The notes beneath the pieces are model-generated. The model was not told the DNA's origin and did no database searches. It saw only the letters and a list, made by a program, of their open reading frames with translations. This document shows, piece by piece, positions 1 through 7,050 of a DNA stretch of 10,041 nucleotides. Source of the stretch: an uncultured Erysipelotrichaceae bacterium (lineage in GTDB: Bacteria; Bacillota_I; Bacilli_A; Erysipelotrichales; Erysipelotrichaceae). Within the stretch, counting starts at the first letter, position 1, and the number at the start of each line of letters is the position of its first letter. The stretch is taken from NCBI GenBank assembly GCA_902803275.1, contig CADCPE010000094.1, positions 1 to 10,041 on the forward strand, in the 5' to 3' direction. The position numbers and the translations under genes were made by a program.

Positions 1-221
1 CCTTTTTCATTGAAGCCAAACGGCTTCTTGCAGCGCAAGCAGTAGACGATGCTCATGCCGCTTTGGGATGAATACATCTGCATGCCCTGCTGAAGCTGGT
101 CATCCATCTTACAGAACGGACACACGATGTCAAAGGCCCACTTGTCACCCAATTCAAGGATTTTGCCGCCACTTACATCATCAAGTGAATCATCAGAAAG
201 CTGAATCTTCTTCTTATCCAT
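1..221 (-). CDS. Double-glycine leader peptide with zinc-ribbon-like core (partial)
   Basis: The gene reads leftward and is cut by the window edge; 73 codons are visible. The N-terminus is a short charged stretch followed by LSDDSLDDVSGG, with the Gly-Gly at residues 18-19. This matches the double-glycine leader type recognised by C39-peptidase ABC exporters of class II bacteriocins and related peptides. After the GG come two cysteine pairs, C34/C37 (CPFC) and C61/C64 (CLRC), which suggest a small zinc ribbon rather than a pore-forming peptide. The start at 221 is supported by AAGGGG nine bases upstream (minus strand, 236-231). Its promoter should lie in the AT-rich stretch 237-292 (for example TAGAAT, minus strand 281-276), but no good -35 is seen. 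Function is unknown. It could be a secreted or processed peptide, or a cytoplasmic zinc protein that merely resembles a leader. The leader motif and cysteines are seen; export is inferred. Confidence 0.72.
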   Translation of the reverse strand, partial: MDKKKIQLSDDSLDDVSGGKILELGDKWAFDIVCPFCKMDDQLQQGMQMYSSQSGMSIVYCLRCKKPFGFNEK

Positions 222-292
222 TTTTTGTTTCCCCTTTTCTTGTTTAATTATTATTCCCTTTATATATACGTAATTATTCTATCATCCGGCAG

Positions 293-2602
293 TCAGTCTT
301 TGTGTTTTTCTGTTATCTCATACATATCAGAACCGTAGTCGAGCGGGATCCTGATGTTGTCGTTGTATCCGGTTCCCAAAAACAGATTGTTGAGCTTGAT
401 GCCGTATTCCAGGGCCTTTCCACTGGCGCTGTATTCCTGGATCGAAGCCTCCATGCCTTTAAACTGGGTTATGGCACCTACGATCACGTTGTCTGAATTC
501 ACCTTGATCGGCGAGACGAAGTTTATCAGGTTGCCGAACATCTTCAGGTTGTGAAGATAAGGCTTTGAATTGATCTGATATTCCTTGTCTTTGTCAAGAC
601 CGTAAACATACAGCACATCGAACATCGGTACCGCATGGACCAGACGGCGGTATTTGGTGCTGATGGCCTCGTTTTCCGACAGCATCTCAAAGACCTCGTA
701 GTCGGCTTCTTCGTCACATCTATAGAATCTTCCAAACTGGAAGGTGCGGCGGTGTTTCTTATAGTATGCGATCTGTTTGGCTATCTCCATTTTTTCCAGA
801 GGACTCAAAAGTGAAAGGTCCAGTTCATAGCCAAGGCAGCCGTAGGCGGCAACGTTGAATCTGGTTTCCAGCGGCACGCTTCTAAGTGTCTGCATGTGCG
901 GCGAAGCCGAAACATGAGCGCCCATGGTCGAGATCGGGTAGAGATAGGACAGACCTTTCTGAATGTCGATCCTTTCGATCGCATCGGTATCATCGGATGC
1001 CCAGATCTGCGGAGAATAGCACATCATTCCCAGATCGAATCTGTTTCCTCCCGATGAACAGCTTTCCAGCAGGACATGTCCTCTCGGTGTAAAGATGCGA
1101 TCGAGGACCTCATAAAGTCCTTTGATATATTCGTGGTTGAAGACTCCGCTCACGCCGTTCATCTGCCGGTTCATATCCCACTTGATGTAGTCGACGTTGT
1201 TGTCATCGATGAGTCTTGAAACGTTCTCGACGATGTAGTCTCTGACTTCCTTTTTGCTCAGATCCATCAGAAGTTCATGACGGCCATAGATCCTCTGGTG
1301 ATCGCTTTCTTTTACTATATATTCCGGATGTTTTTCATACAGGGCCGAATCTTCATTAATGGCTTCCGGTTCGACCCAGATGCCAAACATCATTCCCAGC
1401 TTATGGATCTCATCACTCAGCGAACAGATGCCGCCCGGGATCTTTTTAAGGTTGCAGTCATAATCGCCAAGACCCCTGGTATCGTTGTTTCTGCGTCCAA
1501 ACCAGCCATCATCCAGTACAAACAGCTCAATACCGAGCTTGACGGCGTTTTTCGCCAGTTTCTTGATCAGATCGTCTTTCCTGAAATCAAAGCCGAAACC
1601 TTCCCAGGAATTTATAAGTACCGGTCTCTCCTTCTTCTTCCAGTCTGAACGCACGATGTGTTCATTGATAAAATCGTGGAAGTTCTGTGAAAGATTGTTA
1701 AGACCGTTGTCTGAATAGGTCATGATCGCTTCCGGAGAAGAAAAGGATGTGTGGGCTTTCAGATCATAAGCAAATCTTTCCGGGGAGATACCGCTTTGGA
1801 TCCTGACGATACCGTATTCGTCTCTGGAGATGCTCGAATAATGATTGCCCGAATAGACCAGATTGAAGCCCCAGGCCTTGCCGCGGTTTTCGGTTGTCTT
1901 TCTTTTTCTGATGATGAAGCCCGGGTTGTTTTTGTGGCCGGAGAAGCCGACGCGCGAGCCCAGTGTGTAGGTGCCGAAATTGATGTCGCGGCAGTTGACG
2001 TGTGCCTCCTTGTCCCAGGCGCCGAAGAAATCCATCAGAGTCAGATCGTGTTCACACAGATCCAAAGAATAGGACATCAGCTTATGCAGGACAAACCGCC
2101 TATCAGAATCATTTATCAGTACACAGCGTCTGCTTATGACGTTTTCATCAGGGTAGATCGCATAGTAAAGATCAAGTCCGAGACCCGTGTCCTTGTCGAT
2201 CAGATGGACCAGCAGAGTCTTTTGCGCTCCATAGCTTGAAGGAAGCCCTTCGATCTTCGTGTCGCCATCGATGATCTCATAGGAAGCGTATCTGAAATCG
2301 GTGCTGTAGGAAGAATCGCTTTCGATCTCGATGGCTGCCTCCTTAAAATCGCCGCGTCCATAAGATCCGTATTCAAAAGGAAGCGCATCCATGGTGTAGA
2401 TGTCATCGTGTCTGTCATCATACATCAGCGTCGTTCCATAAAGGATGTGCCTTTTTAAACGCAGCGCCTCAAGATCCTTTGTATCGATCCTTGATCCGAA
2501 ATGCACGTGTTCAAGGTGCTTGTATTTATCTATTACAAAAACATAGGAGATATCTTTTGTGTTCAGGATAAAGCAATCGTTGCTGACAGTAATGGTGTCC
2601 AT
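293..2602 (-). CDS. Alpha-galactosidase, glycoside hydrolase family 36
   Basis: The 769-residue product fits GH36 alpha-galactosidases of Bacillota (AgaA/RafA type, usually about 730 residues), which remove alpha-1,6-linked galactose from melibiose, raffinose and stachyose in the cytoplasm. An N-terminal beta-sandwich (about 1-320) precedes a TIM barrel (about 325-620) and a C-terminal beta domain. Visible family motifs are NSWEGFGFDF (331-340), VLDDGWFGRR (362-371), GIWVEPE (407-413) and DYIKWDMNR (471-479), with the retaining nucleophile expected at D476. CSSGGNRFDLGM (515-526) and WASDDTDA (534-541) follow, the latter holding the acid/base, probably D537. No signal peptide is seen, so the enzyme is probably intracellular. 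The start is supported by AGAGG about eight bases upstream. No sugar transporter lies next to it, so substrate uptake must be encoded elsewhere. All catalytic motifs are intact. No terminator hairpin is visible after the stop. Confidence 0.96.
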   Translation of the reverse strand: MDTITVSNDCFILNTKDISYVFVIDKYKHLEHVHFGSRIDTKDLEALRLKRHILYGTTLMYDDRHDDIYTMDALPFEYGSYGRGDFKEAAIEIESDSSYSTDFRYASYEIIDGDTKIEGLPSSYGAQKTLLVHLIDKDTGLGLDLYYAIYPDENVISRRCVLINDSDRRFVLHKLMSYSLDLCEHDLTLMDFFGAWDKEAHVNCRDINFGTYTLGSRVGFSGHKNNPGFIIRKRKTTENRGKAWGFNLVYSGNHYSSISRDEYGIVRIQSGISPERFAYDLKAHTSFSSPEAIMTYSDNGLNNLSQNFHDFINEHIVRSDWKKKERPVLINSWEGFGFDFRKDDLIKKLAKNAVKLGIELFVLDDGWFGRRNNDTRGLGDYDCNLKKIPGGICSLSDEIHKLGMMFGIWVEPEAINEDSALYEKHPEYIVKESDHQRIYGRHELLMDLSKKEVRDYIVENVSRLIDDNNVDYIKWDMNRQMNGVSGVFNHEYIKGLYEVLDRIFTPRGHVLLESCSSGGNRFDLGMMCYSPQIWASDDTDAIERIDIQKGLSYLYPISTMGAHVSASPHMQTLRSVPLETRFNVAAYGCLGYELDLSLLSPLEKMEIAKQIAYYKKHRRTFQFGRFYRCDEEADYEVFEMLSENEAISTKYRRLVHAVPMFDVLYVYGLDKDKEYQINSKPYLHNLKMFGNLINFVSPIKVNSDNVIVGAITQFKGMEASIQEYSASGKALEYGIKLNNLFLGTGYNDNIRIPLDYGSDMYEITEKHKD

Positions 2603-2626
2603 AAATAAACCTCTTCTCTAACTACA

Positions 2627-2632
2627 ATTATA
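2627..2632 (-). promoter_or_regulatory. Candidate -10 box for the alpha-galactosidase gene
   Basis: On the minus strand this reads TATAAT, a perfect -10 consensus, 24 bases upstream of the start codon. The -35 region (around 2648-2655) is poor, which fits a promoter that needs an activator. One copy of the TAAAGCCAA repeat overlaps its upstream edge and a second lies further upstream. Confidence 0.5.
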
Positions 2633-2669
2633 AAGCCAAACCTCATCGCCTAAGACTAGCTAAAGCCAA
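2631..2669. repeat. Direct repeat TAAAGCCAA, two copies 30 bp apart
   Basis: TAAAGCCAA occurs at 2631-2639 and again at 2661-2669, a period of exactly 30 bases (about three helical turns). The context after each copy is also similar (ACC and CACC). The pair sits in the divergent spacer and covers the region just upstream of the -10 of the alpha-galactosidase gene. Same-face direct repeats of this kind are typical binding sites for AraC-type or LacI-type sugar regulators. The repeat is seen; the regulator is not in the window. Confidence 0.45.
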
Positions 2670-2673
2670 CACC

Positions 2674-2701
2674 TTACAAAAAGCCGATCTTGAAGTAAAA
2701 T
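2674..2701 (+). promoter_or_regulatory. Candidate promoter of the five-gene operon
   Basis: TTACAA (2674-2679) and TAAAAT (2696-2701) are separated by 16 bases, with the first ATG about 25 bases further on. The -10 matches five of six consensus bases; the -35 is weak. A ribosome binding site of type GGGAGA follows at 2714-2719. No other start site is apparent before the operon. Confidence 0.4.
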
Positions 2702-2725
2702 ATTAGAGTAAACGGGAGAACAGAT

Positions 2726-3385
2726 ATGTATACAACAAAAAACCTATTTGATCTGGAAAATACGATCGCAAAGAAATATCTTGAAAAATATGAATATCCA
2801 TGGGAAGCTCTCCCTGAGATCAAGAATTTCATCTACGAGCTGATCAAAGAACTGGATAAAAACGAATTCAAAGAAATAAAAGAAAACGTCTGGGTGCACA
2901 GCAGCGTGAACATCGCGCCAAGCGCACTGATCGAAGGGCCGGCTATCATCTGCAAGGACAGCGAGATCAGACACTGTGCCTATATCAGAGGCAACGCCAT
3001 CATCGGAGAAGGATGTGTCATCGGCAATTCCTGCGAAGTCAAGAACGCCATCATCTTCAACAAGTCTCAGGTACCGCACTTCAATTATGTCGGTGATTCG
3101 ATCCTGGGCTATCACGCACACATGGGTGCCGGATCGATCGTTTCCAATCTGAAGTCCGATGGCAAGAACATCACCGTCAAAGACGGAGAAGAAAAGATGG
3201 AAACGGGTTTGAGGAAGTTCGGAGCGATCGTCGGAGACAATGTCGAGATTGGCTGCAACTCCGTGCTAAATCCGGGAACCGTCGTAGGCAGAAACTCCAA
3301 TGTCTATCCGCTGGCAAGAGTCAGAGGACTTGTTCCTTCAGATTCTATATACAAAGATGAAGATAACGTTGTGAAGAAGGTGTAA
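2726..3385 (+). CDS. Left-handed beta-helix acyltransferase, GlmU C-domain-like
   Basis: A 219-residue protein with a helical N-terminal part (about 1-50, rich in Lys/Glu) and a hexapeptide-repeat beta helix from about 55 to 200 (for example IRGNAIIGEGCVIGNSCEV). The segment VPHFNYVGDS (116-125) followed by MGAGSIVSN (133-141) closely resembles the acetyltransferase active-site region of GlmU, and H118 would correspond to its catalytic histidine. The nucleotidyltransferase domain of full GlmU is absent. Such proteins are often labelled UDP-N-acetylglucosamine pyrophosphorylase in Bacillota, but only the acyltransferase-like half is present. A likely role is transfer of an acyl group to a sugar phosphate or nucleotide sugar; the acceptor is unknown. 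It is the first gene of a tightly packed operon, and its stop codon directly abuts the next ATG. Confidence 0.85.
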   Translation: MYTTKNLFDLENTIAKKYLEKYEYPWEALPEIKNFIYELIKELDKNEFKEIKENVWVHSSVNIAPSALIEGPAIICKDSEIRHCAYIRGNAIIGEGCVIGNSCEVKNAIIFNKSQVPHFNYVGDSILGYHAHMGAGSIVSNLKSDGKNITVKDGEEKMETGLRKFGAIVGDNVEIGCNSVLNPGTVVGRNSNVYPLARVRGLVPSDSIYKDEDNVVKKV

Positions 3386-4039
3386 ATGATAAAAGGGATT
3401 ATATTTGACCTGGATGGAACAACCATCTACACGATCGAAGACCTGGCCGACAGCGTAAACATGGCCTTAGAGGAATTCGGCTTTCCAAAAAAGACTTATG
3501 CCGAAGTAACGGCAGCGATCGGAAGAGGCTCCAAAAAGCTGATCGAAGACGTCACTCCTGAAGGCACACCGGCAGAGATTCAGAAGGCCGTACTGGCCCG
3601 CTATATCGAAATATACAGAGAGAATCTCGATGTGAAATCGCACGCCTACGAAGGCATGTACGAATCAGTCAGGGACTTTCAGGAAAAAGGCATCAAACTG
3701 GCCGTCAATTCCAACAAGCCTGACGACATGACCAAGAGACTGATATACAAGTGTTATCCTGACATCAGCTTTGTGGCGGTCTATGGATCAAGAGAAGGAG
3801 TCTTAAACAAGCCGGATCCTTCTACCGCCAACGAGATAGCTGCGATGATGGGCCTGGATAATAGCGAGATCATGTATGTAGGTGATTCAGATGTCGATAT
3901 CAGGACTGCCAAGAATGCACACATGGTATCCTGCGGATGTCTGTGGGGCTATAGAGATCTGAAGAATCTGAAAGATGCAGGAGCTGATTATATAGTTTCA
4001 AAACCGGAAGAGATTGCGAGGTGTCTAGATGATCAATGA
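3386..4039 (+). CDS. HAD-superfamily hydrolase, phosphoglycolate phosphatase-like
   Basis: The 217-residue product has all four HAD motifs: FDLDGT with nucleophile D8 and acid/base D10, NSN with S109, K142 in NKPDP, and GDSDVD with D167 and D171. The helical insert between motifs I and II (about 15-90) is a C1-type cap as in Gph and beta-phosphoglucomutase relatives. The most likely activity is hydrolysis of a small phosphorylated metabolite such as 2-phosphoglycolate or a sugar phosphate; a mutase is less likely but not excluded. It starts directly after the preceding stop codon, using the ribosome binding site AAGG inside that gene (3377-3380), and overlaps the next gene by 11 bases, so translation is probably coupled. 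Confidence 0.88.
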   Translation: MIKGIIFDLDGTTIYTIEDLADSVNMALEEFGFPKKTYAEVTAAIGRGSKKLIEDVTPEGTPAEIQKAVLARYIEIYRENLDVKSHAYEGMYESVRDFQEKGIKLAVNSNKPDDMTKRLIYKCYPDISFVAVYGSREGVLNKPDPSTANEIAAMMGLDNSEIMYVGDSDVDIRTAKNAHMVSCGCLWGYRDLKNLKDAGADYIVSKPEEIARCLDDQ

Positions 4040-4247
4040 TTGTCCATACTGCGGCAAGCCGATGAAAAGCGGCTATGTCCAGAGTTCCCATCCGATCTAT
4101 TTCAATGAAGGTCGAAGAAGGTTTTTTGCTTCAGGTGATCTAAGAAGCAAAAGTATCAGCGACCTTGGCGCGATCAAAGCCCCAAGCGTACCTGCAGCAT
4201 ACTGTCAGCACTGCAAGAAGATCATACTTAACCTAGAGAAACTATGA
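4029..4247 (+). CDS. Small zinc-ribbon-like protein, DUF6487-like
   Basis: A 72-residue protein with two cysteine pairs, C5/C8 (CPYC) and C59/C62 (CQHC), spaced as in a zinc-binding ribbon with a long middle loop containing GRRRFF. This resembles the DUF6487 family, whose function is not known. There are no membrane segments. The gene overlaps its upstream neighbour by 11 bases and its downstream neighbour by 4 (ATGA), so it is a real part of the operon rather than a chance frame. It may bind metal or nucleic acid; nothing in the sequence decides this. Family assignment is from recall. Confidence 0.75.
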   Translation: MINDCPYCGKPMKSGYVQSSHPIYFNEGRRRFFASGDLRSKSISDLGAIKAPSVPAAYCQHCKKIILNLEKL

Positions 4248-5170
4248 TAAAAGTATTCATGAATCCAAAACCTAGAGAAGCATATCAGAGAAAACTGGAA
4301 TGCTTTTTTAATGACTACGAATTCGTTTACGAAGAAGATAGAGACGCTGAAGTGATCATCGGAAGCGTAAAACCTGAACAGATCAGAGAATTCAGAAACC
4401 TCAAATGGTTCCAGTCATACGCGGTAGGCGTAGATGCCTATACAAAAAAGGGCGTGCTTCCTGAAGGGGTGATCCTGTGCAACGCCCCGCACGTACATTC
4501 AAGAGAAGTTGCTGAACACGCTTTCGCTTCGATCCTGTCAGCCGTCAAGAAACTGCATCTATACCGCGACGATCAGCATCAGAACAGATGGAAAGATGAG
4601 GGTCCGGTAAAAGAGTTCAGCAGGCTCAGGGTCTGTATCGTCGGTTTTGGCGACATCGGAAATATCCTGGCAAAAATGCTGAAAGGCCTGAACATGCATG
4701 TGATCGGCGTCAAAAGAACGATGAGTGAAAAACCGGATTATCTGGATGAACTGTATCTGAAGGAAGATCTCTATAAAGCGATCAGCGATGTGGATGTGGT
4801 CGTAAGCATCCTCCCTGGAGCGGGAGAGAACGTTCACCTGTTTACGCTCGACACTTTCAAGAAGATGAGAAAAGATACGATCTTCGTCAATGTCGGCAGA
4901 GGAAACCTCTACAGTGAAGAGACCTTAAGAAAAGTGCTGGACGAACATATCATCGAGACGTTTGTATCCGATGTCTATGAAAAGGAACCGCTTGATCCTG
5001 AAAGCGAACTCTGGAGATATGACAATCTGGTCATCACGCCGCACGTGGCAGGAGGCTACCATCTGGAAAGCGCCTATGAAGCTTTCATAGATCTGTGCAT
5101 AGAAAACCTCACAAGATACAAAGAAGGAAGAAAACTTCTGAACGTCGTAGAAGAAAGATTTGACAGATGA
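4244..5170 (+). CDS. D-isomer-specific 2-hydroxyacid dehydrogenase
   Basis: The 308-residue product is of normal length for the family. The substrate-binding domain (about 1-100 and 275-308) brackets a Rossmann domain with the nucleotide motif GFGDIG (134-139). The catalytic triad is present: R219 in NVGRG, E248 in YEKEPL and H267 in ITPHVAGG. The second beta strand ends VIGVKRT (153-159) without the acidic residue that usually binds the ribose of NAD, and with K157-R158 instead, so NADPH is likely preferred, as in glyoxylate/hydroxypyruvate reductases. It would interconvert a 2-keto acid and a D-2-hydroxy acid; the exact acid is unknown. It overlaps both neighbours by four bases (ATGA), a sign of translational coupling with the flanking small protein and the Cof-type phosphatase. 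Confidence 0.92.
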   Translation: MIKVFMNPKPREAYQRKLECFFNDYEFVYEEDRDAEVIIGSVKPEQIREFRNLKWFQSYAVGVDAYTKKGVLPEGVILCNAPHVHSREVAEHAFASILSAVKKLHLYRDDQHQNRWKDEGPVKEFSRLRVCIVGFGDIGNILAKMLKGLNMHVIGVKRTMSEKPDYLDELYLKEDLYKAISDVDVVVSILPGAGENVHLFTLDTFKKMRKDTIFVNVGRGNLYSEETLRKVLDEHIIETFVSDVYEKEPLDPESELWRYDNLVITPHVAGGYHLESAYEAFIDLCIENLTRYKEGRKLLNVVEERFDR

Positions 5171-5991
5171 AATTCAAAGGCAAAGAGATCAGGCTTTTGA
5201 TCTGTGATATCGATCAGACGCTGACCGTAAAAGGCGGTCAGCTTTTACCATATACAAAAAGAGCTCTTGATCACTTCCATGAAAAGGGCGTATGTCTCGG
5301 GCTGGCGACCGGCAGACCGATCGATTCAAGAACAATCGGCCGTTTTGAAAAGTGGGGGCTCGATTATCCCGTTGATGTGCTTGCCGGTCTAAACGGCTGT
5401 GAGCTCTATTTCAGGGAAACAGGAGAAAAAAAGACCATAGCCAGACTTGACAAGGAAGAGATCAAGGCGATCGTCGACTTCATGTGGCCTTTGAACACCA
5501 ACATCATGCTGTTTGAAGAAGGCTATGATCGCGTCCTTGCCAGAAGGTATGACGATATAGTCAGGGCATCAGTAGACAGGAACGATTCCAATGTTGAGAT
5601 CGTTGATAAGGAGGGATTCTCCAGGAAAGATTCCTGCAAGATCCAGTTTCACTGTGATGAGTCCCAGATAGAACAGGCAGAAGAAGCAATAAGGAAAAAC
5701 CCGCGGGAAAAAAGCGAGGTGACAGTTTCCTTTCCGGGAACATATGAGTTCATGCCCAAAGGCATGAACAAGGGCGTGGCTCTGATAAAGATCTGTGAAC
5801 AGCTAAGGATCGATCTGGACAACGTGATCGCCTGCGGAGATATGGACAACGACGCTTCAATGATAAAAGCCGCAGGGATAGGTGTGTGCCTGCAGAACGG
5901 TTCGGATCATGCCAAAAGCTGCGCCGATTATGTGACCAGATATCCGGTTGAAGAAGACGGACTGGGAAGATTTCTGCTTGAGATAGAATAA
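5167..5991 (+). CDS. Cof-type HAD-superfamily phosphatase
   Basis: The 274-residue product belongs to the Cof/YidA/YbiV type (HAD IIB), which dephosphorylates sugar phosphates, nucleotide-related phosphates or FMN. Motif I is DIDQT with D14 and D16; the usual Gly is replaced by Gln, a tolerated change. Motif II is ATGR with T48. The C2 cap spans about 80-190. Motif III is K202 in NKGVAL, and motif IV is GDMDND with D225 and D229. The order of motifs and the late lysine are diagnostic for the subfamily. It is the last gene of the operon and overlaps the dehydrogenase by four bases. No clear terminator follows. The substrate cannot be told from sequence. It is the second phosphatase of the same transcript, with a different cap type from the first. 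Confidence 0.9.
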   Translation: MKFKGKEIRLLICDIDQTLTVKGGQLLPYTKRALDHFHEKGVCLGLATGRPIDSRTIGRFEKWGLDYPVDVLAGLNGCELYFRETGEKKTIARLDKEEIKAIVDFMWPLNTNIMLFEEGYDRVLARRYDDIVRASVDRNDSNVEIVDKEGFSRKDSCKIQFHCDESQIEQAEEAIRKNPREKSEVTVSFPGTYEFMPKGMNKGVALIKICEQLRIDLDNVIACGDMDNDASMIKAAGIGVCLQNGSDHAKSCADYVTRYPVEEDGLGRFLLEIE

Positions 5992-6010
5992 AAAGAAGAC
6001 AGCTATGGCT

Positions 6011-6039
6011 TTTCCGATGTTTTCATATCGCGCTACAAT
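6011..6039 (+). promoter_or_regulatory. Candidate promoter of the YhfZ-type gene
   Basis: TACAAT (6034-6039, five of six consensus) lies 17 bases after TTTCCG (6011-6016, weak -35). Transcription would begin near 6046, only about eight bases before the ATG, giving a nearly leaderless mRNA. This agrees with the lack of a convincing ribosome binding site before the start. Confidence 0.4.
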
Positions 6040-6057
6040 AATATCGTAAAGATATGA
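6023..6057. promoter_or_regulatory. Inverted repeat flanking the yhfZ -10 box, candidate operator
   Basis: TCATATC (6023-6029) and GATATGA (6051-6057) form a perfect 7-bp inverted repeat with 21 bases between, placing the candidate -10 box in the middle and the start codon in the right arm. ATATCG also occurs twice in direct orientation (6025-6030 and 6041-6046). A regulator bound here would block transcription, so the site suits autorepression by the YhfZ-like protein. The symmetry is seen; the binding is inferred. Confidence 0.4.
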
Positions 6058-6974
6058 TCAACGAACAATTGCTAAGCAAGAACGGCACAGCCACAATGAA
6101 GCTTTCACGTGAGCTTTTGAAGTACGCGATCGGCGAAAGGATCCCGACGATCACGGAGTTCTCCAAAAAGATAAATCTGGCAAGAGGTACGATCCAGAAC
6201 GCCCAGAAGAATCTGATCAACTCCAAGGCGATCGCCATCGAATCCAAGGGACACATGGGCTCCTATCTGGTAAAGAAAAACAACGCGATCCTCCTGGAGT
6301 TTGCAGGGATCTCCTATATCGTCGGAGCCATGCCTTTGCCTTATTCCAGGAGATATGAGGGACTGGCTTCCGGTATCATCATCTCGGCAGAGAACCAGGA
6401 TAAGGCACCGGTCAATCTGGCTTATATGAGAGGCGCCAAGAGCCGTATGGACATGGTCGAAAACGGCAGATATGACTTTGCGATCGTGTCAAAATTCGCG
6501 GCTGAGAAATACATCAGTGAAAACAAAACGCTGCAGATCGTGCTTTCTTTCGGCAAGGGATCATATACCGGAAAGCATGTGCTGATGCTTCATGACAGCA
6601 GGCTTTCGGAAGTGAAAAACGGAATGAAGGTCGGCATCGATGAAAGCTCCTATGACCAGCTGGAACTGACCCAGATCGTATGCAAGAACAAGAAAGTCGA
6701 ATATGTTCCGATCGAATATTCCAGGACGATCGAATGTGTCCAAAGCGGCGACATCGACGCGACCGTCATGAACATCGATGAAGTCCTCGATAAAAAATTC
6801 CCGATACATTATGTGGAGATTCAAGGCTACAGTTTCGACAACACGGAGGCAGTGATAGTTGCCTCAAGAGAGCATACAGAGATCGCCTATCTGCTAAGAG
6901 AGATCATCGATACGGAAACGGTCCTAAACATTCAGAAGCTGATCATGGAAGACAAGATCATTCCCAGATACTAA
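6054..6974 (+). CDS. yhfZ: YhfZ-family transcriptional regulator
   Basis: The 306-residue product matches the YhfZ family along its length. A winged-helix DNA-binding part lies at about 15-75 (TITEFSKKINLARGTIQ, then GSYLV at 69-73). The hallmark segment AMPLPYSRRYEGLASG (92-107) opens a C-terminal domain that looks like a type 2 periplasmic-binding-protein fold, suited to binding a small ligand. The ending (KLIMEDKIIPRY) also resembles the family. The start at 6054 is kept because residues before M15 (LLSKNGT) align with the start of E. coli YhfZ as recalled. The ribosome binding site is weak. In E. coli the gene ends the yhf operon; here it comes first, separated by 76 bases from the next gene. 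It probably senses the metabolite handled by YhfT and Php and controls the cluster. The ligand is unknown. Confidence 0.87.
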   Translation: MINEQLLSKNGTATMKLSRELLKYAIGERIPTITEFSKKINLARGTIQNAQKNLINSKAIAIESKGHMGSYLVKKNNAILLEFAGISYIVGAMPLPYSRRYEGLASGIIISAENQDKAPVNLAYMRGAKSRMDMVENGRYDFAIVSKFAAEKYISENKTLQIVLSFGKGSYTGKHVLMLHDSRLSEVKNGMKVGIDESSYDQLELTQIVCKNKKVEYVPIEYSRTIECVQSGDIDATVMNIDEVLDKKFPIHYVEIQGYSFDNTEAVIVASREHTEIAYLLREIIDTETVLNIQKLIMEDKIIPRY

Positions 6975-7017
6975 AAGACCTTATTTCTATTTACAAGCCT
7001 GTGGATAAAGAGTAAAC

Positions 7018-7023
7018 TATAAT
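7018..7023 (+). promoter_or_regulatory. Candidate -10 box upstream of the yhfY-T-U-php block
   Basis: A perfect TATAAT lies 27 bases before the ATG of the zinc-ribbon membrane protein. No good -35 is found at 16-18 bases upstream, so this could be an activator-dependent internal promoter, or chance in AT-rich sequence. No terminator is visible after yhfZ, so read-through is also possible. Confidence 0.35.
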
Positions 7024-7050
7024 TGAAAATACAAAAATTTGGATATTCAA

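Noticed and set aside
1277..2239. Plus-strand open frames of 123 and 162 codons opposite the alpha-galactosidase
   Set aside because: They lie wholly antisense to a gene with intact catalytic motifs, and show no recognisable domain of their own.
2744..3121. Minus-strand frame of 125 codons opposite the beta-helix gene
   Set aside because: Antisense shadow; the plus-strand hexapeptide repeats explain the sequence.
5992..6022. Possible terminator after the Cof-type phosphatase (AGC-tatg-GCTTTT)
   Set aside because: The stem is only three base pairs, too weak to call.
7039..7050. TTG start for the zinc-ribbon membrane protein
   Set aside because: No ribosome binding site precedes it; the ATG four codons later is preferred.
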